Assembly: GCA_003427395.1 (NCBI GenBank)
Contig: BFEA01000377.1
Span: 309,755 to 332,442, forward strand
DNA: 22,688 nt
DNA from: Chara braunii
Lineage: Eukaryota; Streptophyta; Charophyceae; Charales; Characeae
Reading direction: 5' to 3'
Position numbers and translations under genes: made by a program. The notes under the pieces are model-generated. The model did not search any database. It had not been told where the DNA came from and saw nothing but the letters and a program-made list of their open reading frames with translations. Within the stretch, counting starts at the first letter, position 1. Each line of letters starts with the position of its first letter. Of this stretch, positions 16,000 to 22,688 are shown piece by piece.

Positions 16000-17268
16000 T
16001 ACGCGTCACACTCCTTGCTATAAGGGATGCTGGGCTGGCTTCCCAGCAGTGTAAATACATGGTTTCGGTATGAAAAAGACAAAAAAAAGAGTACTAGGCC
16101 CACTGAGCTGGGCACACAACTGAATACTTACAATTCTGTTTGTGCATTGGCCAAGGCTTGGATCCCACGCGCAGCTTTTTTAACAGAAAATCAGAAAGTC
16201 CCTTGAAAGTTGGGTCCTGGCCAAACTGGCTTTAGAAAGTTGTTCGCATCCCACTGGCACGACAGTCTAGGGCTTTTCCGTTTATACGGTTCATATTCCG
16301 TGGGTAAGCACGGGTCCTGCGGAGCTGTCAACCAATAACCGGACCAAGGCGGCCAAAAAAATTGAAAAATAGAAATTCATGAAAAACAACAGACTTTTAG
16401 GGGGAAGGGTAGGGGGTGCCAGCTTTCGGAATTTCTTTATCGCAACGCGGCTTCGGTTGCGGCTGTGCCGACACGCACACAATGGAGAGAAGAAACCGCC
16501 GACTCCATTTCCAGACCATGTGGGAATCCCCGTTTCCGACCAAAAGTACCTTTATTATGCATTATGGGATCCAAGCCCAAGCCGAGCCATGTAACGCGGA
16601 GCAGATGCTTGCGAGGCACAGAGAGTGGGGTAGTTTGTTCCATCCTCTCTTCAAGGGAAGTCAGAGGATGCCATCCCACTTACCCACACGTTGCATTGAC
16701 CGCAGGCTGTGGATTGCCTGCCATAGATAATTGCAATCTATGGTCAGTAGTGAAAGAACTCGGGTAAATAGGACCTCGCCCTTAAAGAGTTCATCACATG
16801 TGAAATGGCAGAGAAGGAAGACAGAAAAATGATCGACTACATAATTAGCCCCAGCAATCTGGTGTCAAATGCAAGACAGAAAGCGCACTGGCAATCAACC
16901 AGCCCATGGCGCAACAACTGGCACAAGGCAAGAGAGACCAAAGCGAGGGGGGAGATATATCCACAAGTGGAGCCCTTACCCAACCAGAGATCCACCGGAC
17001 CACCAGAGAACGAGGGAATCCGCCGGCCTTGAGCTTAGATGTTGACGAGTATGTGCGTATCGTCTTCCCCCAAACACGACACCCCCTCACCCTCATTATG
17101 GCTGTACAGGACCGGGCAGGTATATGGCTGTACAGGATCAGAAAGATGGCTTGTGAAAAGTCGTTAACGGGGTGCGTTACGTTCGGACAAAGATTGCTGC
17201 ATTCATCAACTGTCTCATTCATCCCACCCACTTTTGAAACACTCACCTCAGCGAGTATGGTATCAAGT
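16000..17268. other. No recognisable gene
   Basis: Only small palindromes stand out: TGCTGGG/CCCAGCA at 16028-16048 and CCATAGAT/ATCTATGG at 16721-16743. Overlapping frames at 16379-16767 and 16906-17385 lack motifs, and the latter runs into the AAAAG microsatellite. I see no support for a gene. Confidence 0.4.
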
Positions 17269-17348
17269 AAAGAAAAGAAAAGAAAAGAAAAGAAAAGAAA
17301 AGAAAAGAAAAGAAAAGAAAAGAAAAGAAGAGAAAAAAAGAAAAAAAG
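17269..17348. repeat. (AAAAG)n microsatellite
   Basis: About a dozen AAAAG units are followed by a degenerate A/G tail. It encodes the lysine-rich end of one plus frame and the phenylalanine/leucine/serine-rich end of a minus frame, both spurious. Confidence 0.95.
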
Positions 17349-17416
17349 TGGTGATGGCATCTTTGAACTGACCGGCCACGCGTAGATTCACAGTTATTTT
17401 CAGTATCTGATTCCCT

Positions 17417-17466
17417 CTAACTCAGCTCCGTGCTTCAGCACTACATGGCTGTATCAACTGAGTTAG
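17417..17466. repeat. 50-bp inverted repeat
   Basis: CTAACTCAG (17417-17425) and CTGAGTTAG (17458-17466) are perfect inverted copies. They enclose a smaller GTGCT/AGCAC hairpin at 17430-17441. Confidence 0.6.
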
Positions 17467-17780
17467 GCCGGTTGGTAGGTCCCCAACTTTTGAAGAGGGA
17501 TGCACCCAGGGTTGTCATCCGGGGATCCCCTCCGCGAAACCACAGCCCGAGGGTGGTCAACCACTGGACCGGGAACTGGCGACCCCTGCCCCTTGTCACC
17601 ACTCCCCACCCTATGAATTGGTGGCAAGTTTGATTAAAATGACCCTTGGGTTTTGTTATAAATGGCCTGACAAGTGGTCTGAAAATTGAGGTCTCCGCTA
17701 ACCGTCTCTCCACGGACCTCGCCCCGGCAGCCTCGCCCCCCCCGCCGGACCCCCTCCCCCGCAGCCCAGCCCCCGCTGCC

Positions 17781-17916
17781 GGACCCCCGCACCCCCAGCA
17801 CGGACCCTGCCGCCGGACCCCTGCACCCCCAGCACGGACCCCGCCGCTGGACCCCCGCACCCCCAGCACGGACCCCGCCGCTGGACCCCCGCACCCCCAG
17901 CACGGACCCCGCAGCC
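17781..17916. repeat. 34-bp C-rich minisatellite, four units
   Basis: Four units start at 17781, 17815, 17849 and 17883, each GGACCCCYGCACCCCCAGCA followed by CGGACCC and a variable end. They lie inside a C-rich tract from about 17715 to 18020. Long proline-rich frames exist on both strands because the unit is not a multiple of three and C-rich DNA lacks stops. Confidence 0.92.
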
Positions 17917-18024
17917 GGAACCCCCATCCCCGGACACCAGCACCCCCACCCAGTTCTCCACCCCCACACCCCTGCCTCCGACCTCCGGAACCCGCCAGCA
18001 ACCCCACCACCCCCATCTCGGGGG

Positions 18025-18069
18025 TTGTGTGTGTGTGTGTGTGTGCGTGTGTGTGTGTGTGTGTGTGTT
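18025..18069. repeat. (GT)n microsatellite
   Basis: GT dinucleotides with a single GC interruption directly follow the C-rich tract. Confidence 0.95.
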
Positions 18070-18132
18070 GTTAAAGTACCCCAAATTCTCTCTCCGATTT
18101 CCTCCACAATCATAACAAACCATCCATATAAA

Positions 18133-18270
18133 ACCACCAGTACTTGGCCCAGCTATCGGCCGCGGGAAAAAATAGAGTAGAAACGTTTCTAGTCAGATGA
18201 ATTTGGGTGCTCCTGTAGTGACCAGTACATTTCCTAAAATTGTGGCGCGTTAACGGGCAGTACTGGTGGT
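18133..18270. mobile_element. MITE-like element with terminal inverted repeats
   Basis: ACCACCAGTACT (18133-18144) is perfectly inverted at 18259-18270 (AGTACTGGTGGT). Weaker complementarity continues inward (GGCCCAGCTATCGGCCGCG against the complement of GCGCGTTAACGGGC). Both flanks carry TAAA, a possible target duplication, although the outer A/T bases make the exact boundary uncertain. There is no coding capacity. The left end recurs in inverted orientation at 15666-15701, so it is repetitive. I cannot assign the superfamily. Confidence 0.6.
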
Positions 18271-18434
18271 TAAATAGACAAAATTATAGAAAATGCAAGA
18301 TTGGCCATGTTTGTGTGGTTCTGCGCCAAGTGCCCACACACCGGTTGGCCACCAAAGCGGCACACTTGCACATATACATATGCATACATATGTATTTCAA
18401 AATCCACAAGGGGATGGAGGGCAGAAGGCGACCT

Positions 18435-18742
18435 ACCTAAGACAGAAGACTACTCCAGCAAGAAGGCACCGACCCGACCCCCTCAAAGGTCCAAAAAACT
18501 CAGAGAGCCTTCCACATCGGCCCACAAAACCAAAAACTCATCTACCAAAAACAAACAAATATAACAGCATTGGCATTCCCAACATTCATCTCAAACTACA
18601 CACTCGCGTCACTTTCAAAGAGGAGGAAGAAGATAAGAGACTACTTACCTAAGACAGAAGACTCCTCCAACAAGAATGCACCGACCCCCACTGCTAAGGG
18701 TCCGAAAAAACTGGGAAAGCCTTCCACGCCGGCCCACAAAAC
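18435..18742 (+). repeat. Pair of diverged 96-bp direct repeats
   Basis: Copies at 18435-18530 and 18647-18742 have exactly the same length and begin ACCTAAGACAGAAGACT. They share GCACCGACCC, CCTTCCAC and GGCCCACAAAAC, with a diverged middle. Each is read by an open plus frame giving a similar K/T/P/S-rich peptide (LPKTED...AHKT). I recognise no protein family, and these could be remnants of a repetitive basic protein or simple DNA repeats. Confidence 0.75.
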
Positions 18743-18910
18743 ATACATTCCCACCAAAAAAAGAGAACTCACGGCCACCCGTAAACATCCAAACAGTCCA
18801 TGCTCTAAAGGAGGGCAAAGCATTAGGCCGTGTATAATCAACAAAACCAGCAAGACGTATCCAACCACAAAAAGTGAGAATAGCTCGCTAGTATGAGCCC
18901 ATGTGTTTGT

Positions 18911-19140
18911 GTGTGTGTAAGAGAGAGAGAGAGGGAGGGAGAAGAGAGGGAGAGAGAAAGTGAGAGACCCAGGGACCCCCACCACTGACCCCCGCCTGCG
19001 GCCCCGGCACCACCACCACTGAACCCCGCCTCCAGCATCCCCACCCCTGCACCTCCACCACCGACCCCTGGCACCGGCAGCCCCCACCCCCGAAGCAACC
19101 CCGCACCCACCACCTACTGACCCAGGCATGTCTGGGGCCC
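18911..19140. repeat. GA-rich tract followed by C-rich tract
   Basis: 18911-18963 is mostly GA/GGGA, and 18966-19140 is C-rich with loose CCACCACTGACCCC-like repeats resembling the 17.8 kb tract. Minus-strand glycine-rich frames here are compositional artefacts. Confidence 0.8.
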
Positions 19141-19374
19141 CACCCCACCTGACGTCCAGGCACCCCCGACATGCAAAAAACAACATCAGCTCAAAAGAAG
19201 CACAGCACTGCTGTGCACCCCACCATGTTTTTTTCTTTTTCAGATTCTTTTTTTTTTTCTCCACCCCCACCCTTCCAGGGTTGGGGGTCCCAGCCCCGGT
19301 GCCCTGGACCCCGGCCGGGGGTCTGTCACTGGGGGATGACAACCCATACCCAGGCAGGCCAGTGCCGGAGCTGG

Positions 19375-19855
19375 GCAGACTGTAGAGGGTTCAGCCCCAT
19401 AACGAGTCAGTGAAACTCCGTCGGAAACAGTTTGTTGCAGCGCCTTGTTTTTTACCCTCTACTTCCCCTCGGCCTACAGTTTGCAGGGCAGTTCTGTTTG
19501 ACAATATATACCACAGCCTCGATATCACCCTGCTACGGTTTTGTCCAGTCCGGCGGTTTTCTCCAGTCAGGTCAAGCGTCGGTGGTTGGGGTCGTCACTA
19601 CACGGCCATGCTGCAGTGCCAGCAGCGTGTCTGGAGTCCATTTTCTGGCTGTGACAGACCTTTCTTTGTTTCATGGGTGTTCTGCTGGCTTGTGAGGGGG
19701 TGTGAACCTGCAGTACATATATAATCATATAGCATCAAACAGAACTGCGCAGTGAACCATAGGAAGAGAGGGAGAGGACGAAACCAGGGGCTGTGACAAA
19801 CTGCTTTGTCCGAATTGCACTGGCTCATCAGAAGGCTGAACCCTCTACATTCTGC
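19375..19855. mobile_element. Foldback element with long imperfect inverted arms
   Basis: The ends GCAGAcTGTAGAGGGTTCAG (from 19375) and its complement (to 19855) match over 22 bases with one mismatch, including 16 perfect (19381-19396 with 19834-19849). Complementarity continues, imperfectly, to GCAGTTCTGTTTGA (19488-19501) against TCAAACAGAACTGC (19735-19748), which is perfect. The arms are thus about 125 bases each around a 233-base centre with no convincing gene. This architecture fits a foldback or MULE-derived non-autonomous transposon. I did not find a clear target duplication. Confidence 0.7.
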
Positions 19856-20098
19856 AGAGTCCCATCATCACTGTTTACACTGCAAGTGATAGTTCACCTT
19901 AACCCCGGTTGTGGTTAAGCATCAACGACTGGCCAACAACTAGTAGGCAAGTCATGTAAGGTATGTCCCTCGTCACATCAACTGACCCCTCGAGAGAATC
20001 GCACCAAAACTGGAGCGTCGGAAACAAAAAATCCCCCCATAACTGGAGCCACTCCTCGGGGTGTGGCCTAAAGGGTCCAATTACCCCATCACCCTTTC
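19856..20098. other. No recognisable gene
   Basis: Unique-looking sequence between two inverted-repeat elements. I see no frame with coding character and no RNA gene. Confidence 0.4.
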
Positions 20099-20101
20099 TT
20101 A

Positions 20102-20214
20102 GGGCCTAGTTGCACCACTGACCGTCCACCAACATTTTGAATGCATCTGGACAACCGCGATGTCCAGATGCATTCAAGATCTTTTCGGGAATGGCTAGTG
20201 GTGCAACTAGGTCC
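20102..20214. mobile_element. 113-bp PIF/Harbinger-like MITE
   Basis: The terminal repeats GGGCCTAGTTGCACCACT (20102-20119) and AGTGGTGCAACTAGGTCC (20197-20214) match at 17 of 18 positions. TTA flanks both ends (20099-20101 and 20215-20217), the three-base target duplication of PIF/Harbinger elements, whose ends commonly start GGGCC or GGCC. Inside, TTGAATGCATCTGGACA (20137-20153) is perfectly inverted at 20161-20177 around a 7-base loop, so the element contains a second nested palindrome. There is no coding capacity, so it would need a transposase supplied from elsewhere. Confidence 0.8.
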
Positions 20215-20250
20215 TTATCATGGCTCTACACAGATCTCCCACCCGAAACC

Positions 20251-20401
20251 AAAAAAAAAAAAACAAAAAAAAAAACCCTGGTAAGTGGGACCCTGCCACG
20301 GGGAGGCTTCTTTTTCTTTTCTTTCTTTTTTCCAACGCTCACGGCTTACGGCATGGGTCAGCGGTCGAGCACAGCGATGTTTTTTTTTTTTTTTTTTTTT
20401 T
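20251..20401. repeat. A-rich run and T run bracketing 104 bases
   Basis: A13-C-A11 at 20251-20275 and T22 at 20380-20401 enclose a short segment that itself has a T-rich stretch at 20310-20330. Facing A and T tails could mark two small retrotransposed pieces in opposite orientation or simple homopolymer expansion. Confidence 0.6.
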
Positions 20402-20531
20402 AAGCCCAAAGACTGCAACTGGCTAAGTATAACCCGGCCTAAAATTAAAAAATGAAATAAAATTGGTAGGGCATAGTCAGGACATACTGACACTACCTTC
20501 TTCCCCCTGATACAACGTACGGTCATTAAAG

Positions 20532-20572
20532 CTGGTATTTTGGCTGAAAGAACTGGTATTTAGGCTGAAAGA
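20532..20572. repeat. 20-bp near-tandem duplication
   Basis: CTGGTATTTTGGCTGAAAGA (20532-20551) is repeated at 20553-20572 with one change. Confidence 0.85.
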
Positions 20573-21179
20573 TGTAAAGCTGCCATAATGACCCCACGCA
20601 TTCGGGGGAAGAATGTAGGACCTTTTCCAATAAGCTCTGGACGTTATTGAGGTCAGATTCAGCCAGGTCTGCCCGTAATTGTGGTCAGATGCATTTACAA
20701 AGGTACCTAGTGTGATGTGAGTATGCCCCTCACTGAGAAAGATAAACGTTCTTCCAATCCAGACGGAGCTAAAAATAGAACAGAACCGTTCGGGAGGTGA
20801 CTTCTTCAAATTTCAAACAGTACTGTACTAATAGACTTACGTAACTCAAGAGCCTCGTTTGGGCTTCGCCTCCCTGCCTCAGCTCAGAGAAAAGGATGGA
20901 CAGCCAACAGGACGTCAATCGCAAACAAGGAAGAGCCACCACCTAGTAAATAAGCACACACCTTATAGACGACGTGGACTCCATCCATACACATAGGATG
21001 GGCTCCTTCATCCGTACACAGAGTGGATGTATCGTTCAAACTTTTTCTTTTTTCCTTTCTTTTTTTAGTTCAAACTTTCTGACTAACTTCGACGTCATAT
21101 TATCAAACGAACCAAAGGGTAGTCCATAACTTTCAAAAACCACCACAAAAGCCAGATCAACGACAAAACAAGATCTGCA
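20573..21179. other. No recognisable gene
   Basis: Mixed sequence with no motif-bearing frame. The minus frame at 20477-20809 (110 codons) has no recognisable domain. The frame entering from 21036 is mostly translated satellite DNA. Confidence 0.4.
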
Positions 21180-21730
21180 TGCTGGAGGGATGGACGGCTG
21201 GATGATAGATTGACGGATTGATGGTTTCATAGATGCATGGATGTGCATGGATGCATGAATGGATGAACGCTGTCTCTTATACACATCTAGATGTGTATAA
21301 GAGACAGGGGATGGGATGGACGGGGTGAGATGAATGAATGGGGTGGGATGGATGAACGGCGTGGGATGGATGGTGGGATGGATGGATGGGTGGGATGGAT
21401 GGATGGATGAGTGGGATGGATGGATGGATGGATTAATGGATGGATAAGATGAACGTATGAACGGATGGGTGGGATGGATGGATGGATGCATGCATGCATG
21501 AATGGATGAACGTATGAACGGATGCATGGATGTGCATGGATGCATGAATGGATGAACATATGAAAGGATGGATGGATGCATGCATGAATGGATGAACGTA
21601 TGAACGGATGGATAGGATGGAAGGGATGGATGCATGGATGCATGGATGCATGAACGTACGAACGTATGGATGGGTGGGTGGGTGGGTGGGTGGGGGGATG
21701 GATGGGATGGGATGGATGGATGGATGGGAA
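21180..21730. repeat. GATG/GGAT satellite
   Basis: About 550 bases of GGAT, GATG, GGGAT and GCAT variants with short higher-order repeats (for example GGATGAACGTATGAACGGAT several times). Minus-strand frames read it as repeating H-P-S-I peptides, which are not genes. A sequencing adapter interrupts it at 21270. Confidence 0.95.
21270..21307. other. Second Nextera mate-pair junction adapter (contaminant)
   Basis: The same two head-to-head 19-bp Tn5 mosaic ends as at 8477-8514. It marks a false or unverified join within the satellite, and the peptide VSYTHLDVYKRQ appears in the minus frame across it. Confidence 0.98.
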
Positions 21731-21949
21731 TGTACCAGAATTCGGACCATACTAAGCTCCTGAAAACAAAAAGAAGCATGGATCGAAAATCGACGATGTT
21801 TGCAACATGGAAAGTCAATGAGAAAATTCGGTCAACATGCTTGACACTCTCGCTGATTGTTCATAGCACGAAGACTACGGTATCTACACTCGCATCCAGC
21901 GCGCATTGTAGCTAGCTATACACACACAGCCGGCGCGCATATTCAACGC
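21731..21949. other. No recognisable gene
   Basis: Unique sequence following the satellite. GCGCGCAT occurs twice (near 21898 and 21934) around a TAGCTAGCTA palindrome. Nothing coding is seen. Confidence 0.4.
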
Positions 21950-22064
21950 CATATCTAGGCGGGCCATATCTTGACCACCATATCTAGGTAGTAGCAGGCG
22001 TTTCGCCATATCCAGGCAGCAGGCATTTCATAAGACATTGAGTCAACGGGCATTTCAGAAGACA
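21950..22064. repeat. Short interspersed CCATATCTAGGC-type repeats
   Basis: CCATATCTAGG or close variants occur four times between about 21950 and 22015. They are followed by two copies of GGCATTTCANAAGACAT (around 22021 and 22050). Confidence 0.7.
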
Positions 22065-22222
22065 TCCAGTCTCCCAGGCTGCTGTATAAAATGAATAAAA
22101 ACCATCGGGTCATCAACTTGCCTATACCTATCTAGCAATACACCTACTCTTGTCTACTCCTAAGTGTGTCAATGATGTGTCTGCACACGCAAAGCCATGC
22201 AGTTGCGCCATCCTTCGTAATG

Positions 22223-22511
22223 GATCGAACAAGCTGAGAGGTATAACAAGGACAAATTGGAATTAGGACAGGATTTGGCGTCGCAGAGTGAAAAAACATC
22301 CCACAGATTAAAAAAAAGGTGCGCCCCACTCTGGAATAGACCGAACAAGCTGAAAACGCAAGACACATTGGGAAGATCGGTGGACAAGGATTAGAGTCAT
22401 TAGAGAGGTCTTGCAAATTGGGGGAAAAAAATCGCACACATTAATGCAAAGATGTACGGGCGTCGATACAGAAGTAAGTAGCGTCAAAAGAACAGAAAAA
22501 GACCGAACAAG
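22223..22511. repeat. Diverged repeats starting GAYCGAACAAG
   Basis: GATCGAACAAGCTGA at 22223 and GACCGAACAAGCTGA at 22339 are followed by loosely similar sequence that includes an A run and a short GC-rich end. A third GACCGAACAAG starts at 22501. Minus frames here simply read these repeats. Confidence 0.55.
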
Positions 22512-22578
22512 TTCTCCTTTCCATGAAGGAGACACTCACTCACTCACAATCTATGTACAGTGGATTGTAACCCACGAC

Positions 22579-22625
22579 CTCCTTTCCTCCTCTTCCTCCT
22601 CTTCCTCCTCCTCCTCCTCCTCCTC
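22579..22625. repeat. (TCC)n-rich microsatellite
   Basis: TCC and TTCCTCC repeats run to CTCACCGACC. A small TCTCCTT/AAGGAGA hairpin lies just upstream at 22513-22532. Confidence 0.9.
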
Positions 22626-22688
22626 ACCGACCCCTCTACACCACCATCACCCACAAAGCCACCCTTCTTTTCTTCCTCTATTGTATTG

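Noticed and set aside
17441-18180. Long glycine- or proline-rich ORFs on both strands.
   Set aside because: They coincide with the C-rich minisatellite and GT repeat, where stop codons are rare by composition. All frames are open and no domain is present.
21036-21818. A 260-residue minus-strand protein rich in H, P, S and I.
   Set aside because: It is translated GATG satellite with the adapter peptide in the middle, and parallel frames give the same repeated residues.

Overview
The window looks like a piece of a large, repeat-rich eukaryotic nuclear genome, not a bacterial, organellar or viral sequence. It is dominated by non-coding and repetitive DNA: microsatellites, minisatellites, MITE-like inverted repeats and one multi-kilobase LINE. 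There is no operon-like gene packing. An L1-like LINE with a plant-type zf-RVT tail, together with MITE-like elements, fits a plant or green alga. I cannot name a species and would not exclude other eukaryotes.

Layout. 1-2500: unannotatable sequence with an AT-rich island. 2500-3180: a 32-bp minisatellite, then a 218-bp unit present twice in tandem and ending in a (TTA)n tail. 3180-7950: mostly featureless DNA with a (GA)n tract and a few unrecognised minus-strand open frames, one carrying an in-frame 48-bp duplication. About 8000-13657: the only confidently identified coding element, a non-LTR retrotransposon. It has an APE-type endonuclease, a reverse transcriptase, a zf-RVT-like C-terminus, a proline-rich tail, a 3'UTR hairpin and a 24-A tail. 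13658-14834: an unrecognised, protein-like but frame-broken coding region that the LINE may have landed in. 14835-22688: low-complexity tracts, tandem repeats and at least three terminal-inverted-repeat elements: a 113-bp PIF/Harbinger-like MITE with TTA target duplication, a roughly 480-bp long-arm foldback element, and a 138-bp element whose end recurs at 15.67 kb.

The assembly has visible defects. A complete 38-bp Nextera mate-pair junction adapter (two back-to-back 19-bp Tn5 mosaic ends) is embedded at 8477-8514 and again at 21270-21307. The first is flanked by a perfect 102-bp direct duplication, and the 140-bp excess breaks the LINE reading frame. Ambiguous N bases occur only between 8606 and 11360, which suggests a consensus built from collapsed LINE copies. 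Proteins predicted across these joins, and from the GATG, proline-rich and minisatellite tracts, are artefacts.

I see no set of genes forming a defence, biosynthetic or other multi-gene system. The most informative biology is the LINE, its apparent insertion site and the small inverted-repeat elements. The most consequential observation for users is the adapter contamination.
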